Assembly (NCBI GenBank): GCA_002706265.1 | Contig: PAKU01000040.1 | Span: forward strand, 36,713-100,712 | Length of the DNA stretch: 64,000 bases | Direction: 5' to 3' | Source of the DNA: Polycyclovorans sp. | GTDB taxonomy: Bacteria > Pseudomonadota > Gammaproteobacteria > Nevskiales > Nevskiaceae | Shown here: in pieces, positions 23,702 through 33,033 of the stretch | Layout of the letters: the number at the start of each line of letters is the position of its first letter | Position numbering within the stretch: the first letter of the stretch is position 1 | Translations under genes and position numbers: made by a program | Notes under the pieces: model-generated | What the model was told of the DNA's origin: nothing | Databases searched by the model: none | The model's input: only the letters and a program-made list of their open reading frames with translations

Positions 23702-24160
23702 CTAGACCGAGCCGGGGTCGGTGGGCGAGCTGCGACCGGGTTTCGGTTGCGTGTCGGGGCGGTCGGCGGGAATCTCGACCGGTTCGTCATCGCCCGTGGG
23801 GCGCCGGTAAATGGCGCTGGGATCAATGATGAACGTTTCGGCGCTGTCGGCTTCAACGCCCTCCATACGGGCCAATTGGCCGTCGCGAAAATGCAGGGAC
23901 ACGATGCGCTGGACTTCGGCACCGCGCGGCGCGCGGTAGTAGCCCAGGTAGTCCCAGCGGTTGGGATCGTAGGGATCAGCCGCCATCGGGGTGCCCATCA
24001 AGAAGCGAACCTGCTCGGGCGTCATGCCCAGCTCGACCTGGTTGAGCTTGTCCTGCTCGATGAAATTGCCCTGTCGCGTGGGCAACTTATAGACCAGCTG
24101 GCAGCCTGCCAGGGTGATGATGCATAAGGTTGCCAGGGCGCTGCTGATCCAAAAACGCAT
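23702..24160 (-). CDS. bamE: Outer-membrane assembly lipoprotein BamE (SmpA/OmlA)
   Basis: BamE is a lipoprotein of the BAM complex that inserts beta-barrels in the outer membrane. The 152-residue product has a lipoprotein signal with lipobox LAGC (Cys at 20), then the SmpA_OmlA domain (about 25-110) with the diagnostic QVELGMTPEQVRFLMGTP and the W/Y-rich WDYLGYY strand. A hydrophilic proline-rich tail (about 115-152) is an extension compared with E. coli. The ATG at 24160 puts the signal peptide first. It is divergent from fur. Confidence 0.95.
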   Translation of the reverse strand: MRFWISSALATLCIITLAGCQLVYKLPTRQGNFIEQDKLNQVELGMTPEQVRFLMGTPMAADPYDPNRWDYLGYYRAPRGAEVQRIVSLHFRDGQLARMEGVEADSAETFIIDPSAIYRRPTGDDEPVEIPADRPDTQPKPGRSSPTDPGSV

Positions 24161-24218
24161 TGCGATTCGTTGTGGTCGAAGCCAGCGGTCATAATACGGC
24201 ATTACCTGGAGCGCACTC

Positions 24219-24626
24219 ATGGAATCATCTGACCTTCGCAATGCCGGCCTCAAGGTCACGCTGCCACGCCTGAAAATTCTTCAGATTCTGGAAGCCAACG
24301 CTGATGCCCATCTGTCGGCCGAGGACATCTACCGTTTGCTGTTGGAATCGCACGAAGAAATTGGCCTGGCGACGGTGTATCGCGTGTTGACCCAGTTCGA
24401 AGCGGCCGGCCTGGTAATGCGGCACAACTTTGAAGGCGGTCACTCGGTGTTCGAGCTGGCCAGCGGCGAGCACCACGACCATATGGTCTGCCTGGAAACC
24501 GGCAAGGTGATCGAGTTTGTCAGCGAAGACATTGAAAAGCTGCAGCACGCGATCGCCAAACAGTACGGCTACGAGGTGCACGATCACAGCCTGGTGCTGT
24601 ACGTGAAGCCCGCCAAGAAAGGCTGA
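24219..24626 (+). CDS. fur: Ferric uptake regulator Fur
   Basis: Fur is the iron-responsive repressor. The 135-residue protein has the winged-helix DNA-binding domain (about 1-85, with GLATVYRVLTQFEAAGLV) and the dimerisation domain with metal ligands in the HHDHMVC motif. The usual CxxC is reduced to a single Cys (CLET), as in Pseudomonas Fur, so the structural zinc site of the E. coli protein is incomplete. A CATAAT -10-like hexamer lies at 24190-24195. Fur and bamE are divergent with a 58-base gap. Confidence 0.95.
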   Translation: MESSDLRNAGLKVTLPRLKILQILEANADAHLSAEDIYRLLLESHEEIGLATVYRVLTQFEAAGLVMRHNFEGGHSVFELASGEHHDHMVCLETGKVIEFVSEDIEKLQHAIAKQYGYEVHDHSLVLYVKPAKKG

Positions 24627-24646
24627 GCCACGCCGCGCCGGAGGGA

Positions 24647-26338
24647 TCAGGCGCCGCCCTCGACCTGATCCAGCAGATCGGCAGCCAGCGCCCGCGCCGA
24701 GGCTGTGATTTTCTGCCCGCCCTGCAAGCGCGCCAGGGCATCGATGCGCGCCTCGCGGTCCAGCGGCGTGACCCGGGTGTAGGTCTTGCCGCCGCTGATC
24801 TCTTTATGAATCGACAGGTGATGGTGCGCCTGCGCCGCAACCTGTGCCTGGTGCGTCACACACAGCACCTGACGGTGCGCGCCCAGGGACCGGAGTTCCT
24901 GCCCGACCCGTTCCGCGACGCCGCCACTGATGCCCGCATCGATTTCGTCGAACACCATGGTGGCCATGCCGCGCAACTGGGTGGCCACGACTTGCAGCGC
25001 CAGTGACACGCGCGACAACTCGCCGCCGCTGGCCACCTTGTTCAGCGGTCGGGGCGACTGGCCGGGGTTGGCGCTGAACTCGAAACTGACGTCATCAAAG
25101 CCGCTGCTGCGCACCGGCTCGCGGGGGTCGGCGGTCACGGCAATCTGGAATCGGGCGTTGGCCATGCCCAGACCCTGAACGATGGGCGTGGCGCCCTCTG
25201 CAAGCTGTTTGGCGGCCTTGTCGCGTGCCTTGCTCAGTGCCGTGGCGGCGGTTCTGTAGCGCTCCATTTGCGCGGCCCGTTGGCCATGTAGCGCGAGCAG
25301 GCGCTGCTCATGATTCTGATTGCGGTCCAGCTCTTCGCGGAGCGCGTCCAGGTGCGTGCCCAGGGCTTCGGGCCGCACGCGGTGCTTGCGGGCCGTGTCG
25401 TGAATGGCGCTCATGCGGCGCTCGGCGCGCTCCAGTTCGCCGGGGTCGAGGTCGAGGCGATCCAGTGCGTCGCGCAGGGCGTGAATCACGTCCTGCAGCT
25501 GGGTGCGGGCAGACTCCAGCGTCGGCACCAGCTCGGCAAAGGCCGGGTCCAGCTCGGCCAGCGCGGCGATGAGCTGCTGGGCGCGGCCCACCGCGGCATC
25601 GGCGGCGGCATCGTCGCCGGCCAGGCTGTTGAGCGCCTGGGTGCCGTCTTCGAGCAGGCGCCCGGCGTTGGCCAGCCGGCGGTGCTCAGATTCGAGCCGG
25701 GGCAGTTCGTCGGCCTGCAGGGCCAGAGCCTCAAGCTCCTGAATCTGGAATTGCAGAAAGTCGAGTCGTGCCGGATCGCCCTGACCCTGCGCGCTGAAGG
25801 CGGCAATCTGGGCGTCGGTGTCGTGCAGGGCCTGCGCCGCGCTGGCCACCTTGTCGAGCGCCGCGCCATGCTGGCCGAAATCATCGAGGGTCTGGCGCTG
25901 CACGTCGCCGCGCAACAGGGTTTGCGATTCCGACTGACCATAAATCTCGATCAGGCAGTCGCCCAGCTCGCGCAGGGCGCTGGCGTTGACCGGCTGGGCG
26001 TTGACGAAGGCGCGGGTGCGACCCTCATTGAAGATCACCCGGCGCAGCACCACCAGGCCCGGGTCATCCTCGTCGAGCAGTGCCTGGGCTTTCAGCCACT
26101 GGCTGGCGGCCGAATCATCTTCGGGTGGCAGCTCGAACGTGGCGGTGATGTCCGCCTTCTCGGCGCCGTCGCGCACCATGCGGCTGTCCGCTCGGGCGCC
26201 GGCCAGCAGCCCCAGCGCATCGATGAGGATTGACTTGCCGGCGCCGGTTTCGCCGGTGAGCACCGTCAAGCCGGGGCCGAATTCGAGCGCCACCGAGTCG
26301 ATGATGGCGAGGTTCTGAATCGAGAGCGACTTGAGCAT
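24647..26338 (-). CDS. recN: DNA repair protein RecN
   Basis: RecN is an SMC-like ATPase in recombinational repair of double-strand breaks. The 563-residue protein starts MLKSLSIQNLAIIDSVALEF and has a Walker A motif GETGAGKS (about 29-36), a central coiled coil (about 150-365), and C-terminal ABC signature LNKVASGGELSRVSLALQ followed by Walker B VFDEIDAGISG. Length and order match the family. It overlaps the nadK stop by one base on the same strand, so nadK-recN form an operon, as in related genomes. Confidence 0.96.
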   Translation of the reverse strand: MLKSLSIQNLAIIDSVALEFGPGLTVLTGETGAGKSILIDALGLLAGARADSRMVRDGAEKADITATFELPPEDDSAASQWLKAQALLDEDDPGLVVLRRVIFNEGRTRAFVNAQPVNASALRELGDCLIEIYGQSESQTLLRGDVQRQTLDDFGQHGAALDKVASAAQALHDTDAQIAAFSAQGQGDPARLDFLQFQIQELEALALQADELPRLESEHRRLANAGRLLEDGTQALNSLAGDDAAADAAVGRAQQLIAALAELDPAFAELVPTLESARTQLQDVIHALRDALDRLDLDPGELERAERRMSAIHDTARKHRVRPEALGTHLDALREELDRNQNHEQRLLALHGQRAAQMERYRTAATALSKARDKAAKQLAEGATPIVQGLGMANARFQIAVTADPREPVRSSGFDDVSFEFSANPGQSPRPLNKVASGGELSRVSLALQVVATQLRGMATMVFDEIDAGISGGVAERVGQELRSLGAHRQVLCVTHQAQVAAQAHHHLSIHKEISGGKTYTRVTPLDREARIDALARLQGGQKITASARALAADLLDQVEGGA

Positions 26339-27216
26339 CAGTTGGGTCCGCGGCCCCAGTGCAGCTTGTTGCGCAGCACATTGAAATAGTCGTACCCGGC
26401 GGCGTGAATCAACTGCATGCGGAACGCGGCGCGTTCCACGATCAGTTCGTCGCCCGGACGCAGCGCTTCGTGCGACTGGCCATCACAGGTGACGGTGGCC
26501 AGGGTGCCCGTGCCGCCGCCCAGGCGGATCTTGATGGGCCGGTCAGCAGCCACCACCAGCGGCCGGTCCGACAGGGTGTGCGGGCAGATCGGCACCAGTG
26601 AAATGGCCTCCAGCGACGGGTGCATGACCGGGCCGCCGCTGGACAGCGCATAGGCGGTCGAGCCGGTGGGCGAGGAGACGATCAGGCCGTCGGCGCGGTG
26701 CTGGCTGATGAACTGCTCGCCAAGCCAGGTATCGAACTCCAGCATGCGGATCGACGCCTGGTTGCGGATCACCACGTCGTTGATGGCCAGCAGCGGCCCC
26801 ACCTCGCCATGGGCACTGATCACGCGGGCGCTGAGCAGCAGGCGGCTTTCGGTGATGTGCTGCCCGGACAGAACCGCGCTGATGGGCGCTTCGAATGCAT
26901 CCGGTGGCACGTCGACCATGAAGCCGAGGCGCCCCTGATTGATGCCGAGAATCGGCACCCCGCGCGGCGCCATGACCCGCGCCGCCGCCAGCAGCGTGCC
27001 GTCGCCGCCGACCACCAGCGCCAGGTCGCAGCGGGCGGCCAGCAGGTCGCGGGGGCAGAAGCGTTCAGCCGGACGGTCGATATGGGGGCTGAGCCGTTGA
27101 TCCAGCAGCGGCACGCGGCCCACCGACTCCAGCCAGTCGACCAGCCGGGCGACCGTTTCAAGGGCGTTGCGGTCTTGCTTGCCGATGATGCCCATTCGGG
27201 TGAATGCTTGGGTCAA
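26338..27216 (-). CDS. nadK: NAD kinase NadK
   Basis: NadK phosphorylates NAD to NADP. The 292-residue protein carries GIIGKQDR near the start, the catalytic VVGGDGTLL motif (about 70-78), GINQGRLGF (about 98-106) and the NTE-equivalent and TGSTAYALSSGGP stretches that bind substrate. The listed start is a TTG at 27216, giving the usual N-terminal length; an ATG at 27195 would give a protein seven residues shorter and is possible. It is upstream of recN in the same operon and divergent from hrcA. Confidence 0.94.
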   Translation of the reverse strand: MTQAFTRMGIIGKQDRNALETVARLVDWLESVGRVPLLDQRLSPHIDRPAERFCPRDLLAARCDLALVVGGDGTLLAAARVMAPRGVPILGINQGRLGFMVDVPPDAFEAPISAVLSGQHITESRLLLSARVISAHGEVGPLLAINDVVIRNQASIRMLEFDTWLGEQFISQHRADGLIVSSPTGSTAYALSSGGPVMHPSLEAISLVPICPHTLSDRPLVVAADRPIKIRLGGGTGTLATVTCDGQSHEALRPGDELIVERAAFRMQLIHAAGYDYFNVLRNKLHWGRGPN

Positions 27217-27368
27217 GCGTGGACGACCTGGGAAGGTGAATCAGGCGCCTAGTATTCCATAGCGCCGCCGTGCGTCGCGGCCTGCGGCAGGCGATGATGC
27301 GGCAGATTGTTCACGGCATCGAGGCCGGCTGCAGGGTGCCGCTCGACACCAGAACGCGGGGATGATGA

Positions 27369-28406
27369 ATGACCGAACCACTGAACGAACGGGCGGCAGA
27401 TTTACTCAATCTGCTCATCCAGCGCTACATCCAGGACGGCCAGCCGGTGGGCTCCCGCACCCTGTCGCGGGCGGCCGGTCTGGGGCTGTCTGCGGCCACC
27501 ATCCGCAATGTCATGGCCGACCTCGACGCACTGGGGCTGGTGGCCTCGCCGCACACCTCGGCGGGGCGCATTCCCACCCAGCGGGGCTATCGCTATTTTG
27601 TCGATGCCTTGTTGTCACCCGAGCCGCTGGACGTGATCACCCGCGCCCGGCTCGAAGAGACCTTTGGCGGCGGAGCTCTGGCGCACGGGCCCGACCTGGC
27701 CAAGACCGCCAGCGGGCTGCTGTCGCAACTGACGCAGATGGCCGGCGTGGTCACGGTGCCGCGGCGCAATCTGGCCACCTTGCGGCGTATCGAATTCCTG
27801 CCGCTGTCGGATCAGCGGGTGCTGGCCATATTGGTCGTCAACCAGCACGAGGTGCAGAACCGGGTGCTGCAAATGGACCGCGCCTATGGCGCCGATGAGC
27901 TGACCCGTTATGCCAACGTGCTCAACGAGCATTACGCCGGGCGTGAACTGGGCGCGCTGCGGCAGGCGCTGCTGGACGAGGCCATCGATGCCCAGGACCG
28001 GGTCACCGTGACCCTGCGCGATGCGGCGTCCATGGCGCGGCGGGCCATGTCGCCCAACGAGGCGCCCGACTTCGTGCATGCCGGCGGCAGCAACCTGCTG
28101 GGTTTTCAGGACCTGACCGACGTGCAGCGGCTGCGCGGCCTGTTTGACGCCCTGGACCAGAAGCGCGACCTGCTGGGGCTGTTCGACCAGTGCCTGGCGG
28201 CCGACGGCGTGCAGGTGTTCATCGGTCAGGAGTCCGGCTATCGAGTGCTTGACGAGGTGACGGTGGTCACCGCGCCGTACTACGTCGAGGGCGCCGTGGC
28301 CGGCGTGCTGGGGGTGATCGGGCCCACCCGCATGGCCTATCAGCGCATCATCCCGCTGGTGGGCGAGGCGGCGCGCATGCTGTCGAAAGGGCTGGCCGGC
28401 AGCTGA
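27369..28406 (+). CDS. hrcA: Heat-inducible transcription repressor HrcA
   Basis: HrcA represses chaperone genes by binding CIRCE elements and needs GroE to fold. The 345-residue protein has the N-terminal winged helix (RAADLLNLLIQRYIQDGQPV, GLSAATIRNVMADLDALGLV, HTSAGRIPTQRGYR) and the C-terminal dimerisation/inserted domain with VFIGQESGYRVLDEVTVV and GPTRMAYQRIIPLV. Length is family-typical. It heads hrcA-grpE-dnaK-dnaJ. I found no CIRCE inverted repeat upstream of any gene in this block, so its target operon, probably groESL, may be elsewhere. Confidence 0.96.
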   Translation: MTEPLNERAADLLNLLIQRYIQDGQPVGSRTLSRAAGLGLSAATIRNVMADLDALGLVASPHTSAGRIPTQRGYRYFVDALLSPEPLDVITRARLEETFGGGALAHGPDLAKTASGLLSQLTQMAGVVTVPRRNLATLRRIEFLPLSDQRVLAILVVNQHEVQNRVLQMDRAYGADELTRYANVLNEHYAGRELGALRQALLDEAIDAQDRVTVTLRDAASMARRAMSPNEAPDFVHAGGSNLLGFQDLTDVQRLRGLFDALDQKRDLLGLFDQCLAADGVQVFIGQESGYRVLDEVTVVTAPYYVEGAVAGVLGVIGPTRMAYQRIIPLVGEAARMLSKGLAGS

Positions 28407-28431
28407 TTGACGCGGTTCGATCACGTCAGCC

Positions 28432-28460
28432 CTTGAAAAGGGCGGGGGCACCTCCAGCGT
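28432..28460 (+). promoter_or_regulatory. Sigma-32-like promoter upstream of grpE
   Basis: CTTGAAA at 28432-28438 matches the sigma-32 -35 consensus. Fourteen bases after CTTGAA, CTCCAGCG resembles the CCCCATNT -10 box. This spacing equals that of E. coli dnaK P1. It would start a grpE transcript inside the hrcA operon. Confidence 0.5.
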
Positions 28461-28513
28461 TTGGGCGAGACCGTGAACGCACGGCCGTTCCATTTCCAAC
28501 ACAGCTCCGGCCC

Positions 28514-29119
28514 ATGACCTCAGCCCCGCCTCCCTCCCCGTCGCCCGACGCCCAGCCAGAAGACACCGTGCCCCACGCGCCCGAAGGCGCGGGCGCCGTC
28601 CCCGAGTCTGAAATTCCGCTCGAAGCGCAATTGGTCGCCCTTGAGGCCGCGCTGGCCGAAGCCGAGCAGGCCGCGGCCCAGGCCAAGGACGCGCAACTGC
28701 GCGCCGCCGCCGACTTCGAGAACACCCGCCGTCGACTGGAGCGCGATGCACAGCGCACCGCCCAGTACGCCACCGAGAACCTGCTGAAGGAGTTGCTGGC
28801 CGTCGCCGACTCGGTGGAACTGGGCCTCAAGGCCGCGCGCAAGCCCGATGCCGAGGTTGCCGCACTGACCGAAGGCATGGAAATCACCCAGAGGCAGGTC
28901 AACAGCTTTCTCGAAAAGCAGGGCGTCACCGCGCTGGACCCCGCCGGGCAGCCCTTCAACCCTGACGAGCAGCAGGCCATGAGCATGATCGAGAGTGCCG
29001 ACGTGCCGCCCAATCATGTGCTGGCGGTGATGCAGCAGGGCTACCGGCTGCATGACCGACTGCTGCGGCCGGCCATGGTCATCGTGGCCAAAGCGCCGGC
29101 ACAAGCAGCAGAAAACTGA
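28514..29119 (+). CDS. grpE: Nucleotide exchange factor GrpE
   Basis: GrpE releases ADP from DnaK. The 201-residue protein has a disordered acidic/proline-rich N-terminus (about 1-40), a long coiled coil (about 42-105, with AAADFENTRRRLERDAQRTA), and the C-terminal beta domain with the family signature VLAVMQQGYRLHDRLLRPAMVIVAK. The ATG at 28514 was chosen over the longer in-frame opening at 28433, which overlaps the putative sigma-32 promoter. It sits between hrcA and dnaK in the usual heat-shock order. Confidence 0.95.
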   Translation: MTSAPPPSPSPDAQPEDTVPHAPEGAGAVPESEIPLEAQLVALEAALAEAEQAAAQAKDAQLRAAADFENTRRRLERDAQRTAQYATENLLKELLAVADSVELGLKAARKPDAEVAALTEGMEITQRQVNSFLEKQGVTALDPAGQPFNPDEQQAMSMIESADVPPNHVLAVMQQGYRLHDRLLRPAMVIVAKAPAQAAEN

Positions 29120-29139
29120 GCGTTCTCCCCGGCGCGCCC

Positions 29140-29168
29140 CTTGAATCCGGGTGATGCGCGCCCACTTC
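29140..29168 (+). promoter_or_regulatory. Sigma-32-like promoter upstream of dnaK
   Basis: CTTGAAT at 29140-29146 (one mismatch from consensus) is followed after 14 bases by CCCACTTC at 29161-29168, similar to CCCCATNT. Spacing is the same as for the grpE candidate. The dnaK ATG lies about 40 bases downstream. Confidence 0.5.
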
Positions 29169-29208
29169 ATTCCTCAAATCCGTATCGCGAAATTTTCAGG
29201 AGTCACCC

Positions 29209-31137
29209 ATGGCAAAGATCATCGGCATCGACCTCGGCACCACCAACAGCTGCGTGGCCATCATGGACGGCGGCACCGCCAAGGTCATCGAAAACAGTGA
29301 GGGCGAGCGCACCACGCCGTCCATCGTCGCCTACACCGATGATGGCCAGACCATCGTGGGCCGCTCGGCCAAGCGGCAGGCCGTCACCAACCCGCACAAC
29401 ACCCTGCATGCAGTGAAGCGTCTCATCGGCCGTCGTTTCGACGACGCCGTGGTGCAGAAAGACATCGCGATGGTGCCTTACAAGATCGTCAAGAACGACA
29501 ACGGCGATGCCTGGGTCGAGGCGCGCGGCAAGCGCATGGCCCCGCCGCAGGTCAGCGCCGAAGTGCTGATGAAGATGAAAAAGACCGCCGAGGACTACCT
29601 GGGCGAGAAAGTCACCGAAGCGGTCATCACCGTGCCGGCCTACTTCAACGACGACCAGCGCCAGGCCACCAAGGACGCGGGCAGAATCGCCGGCCTTGAA
29701 GTCAAGCGCATCATCAACGAGCCCACTGCGGCTGCGCTGGCCTTCGGCATGGACAAGGTCAAGGGCGATCGCAAGATTGCCGTGTACGACCTGGGCGGCG
29801 GCACCTTCGACGTGTCGATCATCGAGATCGCCGAAGTCGACGGCGAGCATCAGTTCGAAGTGCTGGCCACCAACGGGGACACCTTCCTCGGCGGCGAAGA
29901 CTTCGACATGCGCGTGATCGACTACATCGCCACCGAGTTCCAGAAAGAGCAGGGCGTTGACCTGAAAAAAGATGCGCTGGCCCTGCAGCGCCTCAAGGAA
30001 GCGGCCGAGAAGGCCAAGATCGAGTTGTCGAGCACCACGCAGACCGAGATCAACCTGCCGTACATCACCGCCGACGCCTCGGGCCCGAAGCATTTGGTCA
30101 TGAAGCTGTCGCGGGCCAAGCTCGAATCGCTGGTCGATGAGCTGATCCAGCGCTCGGTCGAGCCGTGCAAGGTGGCGCTCAAGGACGCCGGCCTCAAGGC
30201 GGGCGACATTCAGGAAGTGATCCTGGTCGGCGGTCAGACCCGCATGCCCAAGGTGCAGGAAGTGGTCAAGGACTTCTTCGGCCGCGAACCGCGCAAGGAC
30301 GTCAACCCCGACGAGGCCGTGGCCGTAGGCGCTGCCATTCAGGGCGCGGTGCTGGCCGGCGACGTGAAAGACGTGCTGCTGCTCGACGTCACGCCGCTGT
30401 CGCTGGGCATCGAAACCCTGGGCGGCAAGATGACCAAGCTGATCGAGAAGAACACCACGATTCCGACCAAGAAGTCCGAAACCTTCACCACCGCCGACGA
30501 CAACCAGACGGCAGTGACCATTCAGGTCTATCAGGGCGAGCGCGAGATTGCCTCGGCCAACAAGAGCCTGGGCCGCTTCGACCTGACCGACATTCCCCCC
30601 GCCGCCCGCGGTGTGCCGCAGGTGGAGGTGACCTTCGACATCGACGCCAACGGCATTCTCAACGTGTCGGCCAAGGACAAGGCCACCGGCAAGACCCAGT
30701 CGATCGTGGTCAAGGCCAACTCCGGCCTGAATGACGACGAGATCGCCAAAATGGTCAAGGACGCCGAACTGCACGCCGAGGAAGACCGTCAGTTCAACGA
30801 GCTGATCAGCGCCCGCAATCAGGCCGACCAGATGATTCACGGCGTCGAAAAATCGCTGAAGGACCTCGAAGCCGAGGTGCAGGGCGAGGAAAAAGCGCAG
30901 ATCGAGGCAGCCATTGCCGAACTGCGTGAAGCCGCCAAGGGCAGCGACAAGGCGGCGATCGACACCAAGACCGCGGCACTGGCCGAAGTGGCCACCAAGC
31001 TCGCCGAGCGCGCCTATGCCAAGGCCGGCGGCGGTGATCCGGCGGGCGCGGCGGCCGATCAGGCTGCGGGCGGCGCCGGCAATGCCGACAGCGACGTGGT
31101 GGACGCCGAGTTCACCGAAGTCAAAGACAAGAAATAA
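29209..31137 (+). CDS. dnaK: Chaperone protein DnaK (Hsp70)
   Basis: DnaK is the ATP-dependent Hsp70 chaperone, working with DnaJ and GrpE. The 642-residue protein begins [20 protein letters not shown] and shows the Hsp70 phosphate and adenosine motifs ([29 protein letters not shown]), linker [16 protein letters not shown], substrate-binding beta domain and helical lid, ending [11 protein letters not shown] like the E. coli protein. A GGAG site (in CAGGAGTC) precedes the ATG. A terminator-like hairpin follows before dnaJ. Confidence 0.98.
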   Translation: MAKIIGIDLGTTNSCVAIMDGGTAKVIENSEGERTTPSIVAYTDDGQTIVGRSAKRQAVTNPHNTLHAVKRLIGRRFDDAVVQKDIAMVPYKIVKNDNGDAWVEARGKRMAPPQVSAEVLMKMKKTAEDYLGEKVTEAVITVPAYFNDDQRQATKDAGRIAGLEVKRIINEPTAAALAFGMDKVKGDRKIAVYDLGGGTFDVSIIEIAEVDGEHQFEVLATNGDTFLGGEDFDMRVIDYIATEFQKEQGVDLKKDALALQRLKEAAEKAKIELSSTTQTEINLPYITADASGPKHLVMKLSRAKLESLVDELIQRSVEPCKVALKDAGLKAGDIQEVILVGGQTRMPKVQEVVKDFFGREPRKDVNPDEAVAVGAAIQGAVLAGDVKDVLLLDVTPLSLGIETLGGKMTKLIEKNTTIPTKKSETFTTADDNQTAVTIQVYQGEREIASANKSLGRFDLTDIPPAARGVPQVEVTFDIDANGILNVSAKDKATGKTQSIVVKANSGLNDDEIAKMVKDAELHAEEDRQFNELISARNQADQMIHGVEKSLKDLEAEVQGEEKAQIEAAIAELREAAKGSDKAAIDTKTAALAEVATKLAERAYAKAGGGDPAGAAADQAAGGAGNADSDVVDAEFTEVKDKK

Positions 31138-31152
31138 CCGCAGTCGTGGCCT

Positions 31153-31190
31153 AAGGGGTGAGACGCTTGAAGGCGCCTCATCCCTTTCGC
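31153..31190 (+). terminator. Terminator-like hairpin between dnaK and dnaJ
   Basis: AAGGGGTGAG (31153-31162) pairs with CTCATCCCTT (31177-31186) with one G.T pair, followed by TCGCTTTTC. It probably reduces read-through into dnaJ or stabilises the dnaK message; the T-run is interrupted, so termination would be partial. Confidence 0.5.
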
Positions 31191-31239
31191 TTTTCTGCTG
31201 GTGGGCACGTGGCAATTCACTTTTATCGGGAAACGCGGC

Positions 31240-32370
31240 ATGAGCAAACGCGACTATTACGAAGTGCTGGGAGTGGCCCGCGACGCTGACGACGATGTGC
31301 TCAAGAAGGCCTATCGGCGGCTGGCCATGAAGCTGCATCCCGATCGTAATCCGGGCGATGCCGGGGCCGAAGAGAAGTTCAAGGAAGCCAACGAAGCCTA
31401 TGAAGTGCTGACCGACCCGCAGAAGCGCGCGGTTTACGATCAGCACGGGCATGACGGCCTGAGCCGCGGCGGCGGTGGCGCCGGGGCAGGCGGCTTCTCC
31501 GATATTTTTGGCGATGTGTTCGCCGACATCTTTGGCGGTCGGGGTGGCGGTGGCGGCGGGCGCGCCGGCCCGCGCCGCGGTTCCGATTTGCGTTACATGA
31601 TGGACCTCGAGCTCGAACAGGCCGCCGCCGGCACCGAAGAGACCATCCGCATTCCCAGTTGGTCGAGCTGCGAAAGCTGCGACGGCCACGGCACGGCCGA
31701 CGGCAAGCGCCCCGGCACCTGCCCGAGCTGCCATGGCGCCGGTCAGGTGCGGGTACAGCAGGGCTTCTTCGTGATGCAGCAGACCTGCCCGGCCTGTCGC
31801 GGCCGCGGCACCGTGGTCACCGATCCCTGCAAGCCCTGTCGAGGGGCGGGCAAGGTGCAGAAAGAAAAGACGCTGAGCGTCAAGATTCCGGCCGGTGTGG
31901 ACACCGGCGACCGGATCCGCCTGTCCGGTGAAGGCGAGCCGGGTGAGAAGGGCGCCGCGCCAGGCGACCTGTATGTGCAGATCAACGTGCGCCCGCACGA
32001 TTTCTTCGACCGCGACGGCAACGACCTGCACTGCACGATTCCGGTCGACATGACCACGGCGGCGCTGGGCGGTGAGGTAGAGGCGCCGACCCTGGAGGGT
32101 TCGGTCACGCTGAAAATTCCGGAAGGCACCCAGAGCGGCAAGACCTTCCGTCTGCGCGGACGTGGGGTGAAGTCGGTGCGCGGCGCCGGGCAGGGCGACC
32201 TGCTGTGCCAGGTGCGGGTGGAAACACCGCGCAATCTGGGCCGTCGTCAGCGTGAGCTGCTGCAGGAGCTCCGGGCGTCGATGGAAGGCCGCGGCGCCAC
32301 ACACAACCCCGAAACCGCCTCGTGGCTCGACAAGGCCAAGCACTTCCTCGAGGCACATCTGAAGCCCTGA
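31240..32370 (+). CDS. dnaJ: Chaperone protein DnaJ (Hsp40)
   Basis: DnaJ stimulates DnaK ATP hydrolysis and presents substrates. The 376-residue protein has the J domain (1-70, [10 protein letters not shown] with the HPD motif), a Gly/Phe-rich linker (about 75-120), four zinc-binding CxxCxGxG repeats ([32 protein letters not shown]) and the C-terminal substrate domains. The ATG at 31240 starts the conserved [12 protein letters not shown]; the upstream in-frame start at 31201 is unlikely. It closes the heat-shock cluster. Confidence 0.97.
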   Translation: MSKRDYYEVLGVARDADDDVLKKAYRRLAMKLHPDRNPGDAGAEEKFKEANEAYEVLTDPQKRAVYDQHGHDGLSRGGGGAGAGGFSDIFGDVFADIFGGRGGGGGGRAGPRRGSDLRYMMDLELEQAAAGTEETIRIPSWSSCESCDGHGTADGKRPGTCPSCHGAGQVRVQQGFFVMQQTCPACRGRGTVVTDPCKPCRGAGKVQKEKTLSVKIPAGVDTGDRIRLSGEGEPGEKGAAPGDLYVQINVRPHDFFDRDGNDLHCTIPVDMTTAALGGEVEAPTLEGSVTLKIPEGTQSGKTFRLRGRGVKSVRGAGQGDLLCQVRVETPRNLGRRQRELLQELRASMEGRGATHNPETASWLDKAKHFLEAHLKP

Positions 32371-32465
32371 GGTGCAGGCTTCGGGCGCAAGCCCGCGTCC
32401 GGAACCGTTTGGGCGCCGCTGATGACCCCAGGCGACGGTGCCCGTCGACTGGGCCGTCTTCGCCA

Positions 32466-32494
32466 TTGATATCAAGTGGTTTAGTGTCTATGTT
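32466..32494 (+). promoter_or_regulatory. Candidate sigma-70 promoter of the cellulose operon
   Basis: TTGATA (32466-32471) and TATGTT (32489-32494) are separated by exactly 17 bases, the optimal spacing, and lie about 50 bases before the bcsD ATG. The surrounding sequence is noticeably AT-richer than its neighbours. Confidence 0.5.
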
Positions 32495-32545
32495 GGCGTG
32501 AACGGATACCTGTGTCCTGACCATAGCGGAGCGCCTGCCTCACTC

Positions 32546-33028
32546 ATGAGCGACATCGAACAGCAAAGCCTCCGCTATTTCGTCCAGCGTGGATGCGACC
32601 CCCAGTGGCAGGATTTTCTCTACGCCATGTCCGAAGAGCTGTCCGAGCAGCTGTCTTTGCCCGAGCTGCGCGGCTTCTTCTACGCCGTGGGCGCGCGCAT
32701 GGCGGCGGCCGCGCCGGTGGCGGCGGGCAGCTCGCTGGCCGAACTTGAACTGGCGTTCAACGACTGGCTGGCGCAGCGTGACTGGGGCTTCGTGCGCATT
32801 CACGACCGGCAGAGCGCCCTCGAACTGACCCACGCCTGTGCGCCGCTCAGAGCCGCGTTTGGCGAGCGCGGCATGGCCGCCGCCGGTGCCATCATCGAGG
32901 GGCTGTACAGCACCTGGCTGACGCAGGTCGGTGTCGATGACAAGTTGGCCCTGCGGCAGATCGGCGAGGCTGAAGGTCCGGCAGACGTGCTGAAATTTCG
33001 GCTCGCCCACCAGAGTCTGTTCGCCTGA
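32546..33028 (+). CDS. bcsD: Cellulose synthase subunit D, BcsD
   Basis: BcsD forms ring-like scaffolds that organise cellulose synthase complexes and aid crystalline fibre secretion. The 160-residue protein is close to the family length (about 156) with LRYFVQRGCDPQWQDFLYAM near the start, LRGFFYAVGARMA in the middle and AAGAIIEGLYSTWLTQVG near the C-terminus. The ATG at 32546 fits the family start. It heads the bcs operon and is followed after five bases by a proline-rich gene, a pairing known for BcsD partners. Confidence 0.88.
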   Translation: MSDIEQQSLRYFVQRGCDPQWQDFLYAMSEELSEQLSLPELRGFFYAVGARMAAAAPVAAGSSLAELELAFNDWLAQRDWGFVRIHDRQSALELTHACAPLRAAFGERGMAAAGAIIEGLYSTWLTQVGVDDKLALRQIGEAEGPADVLKFRLAHQSLFA

Positions 33029-33033
33029 TTCGC

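Noticed and set aside
29203..32475. 1,090-codon minus-strand frame antisense to dnaK and dnaJ
   Set aside because: It is a mirror of highly biased GC-rich coding sequence; the plus strand encodes unmistakable DnaK and DnaJ.
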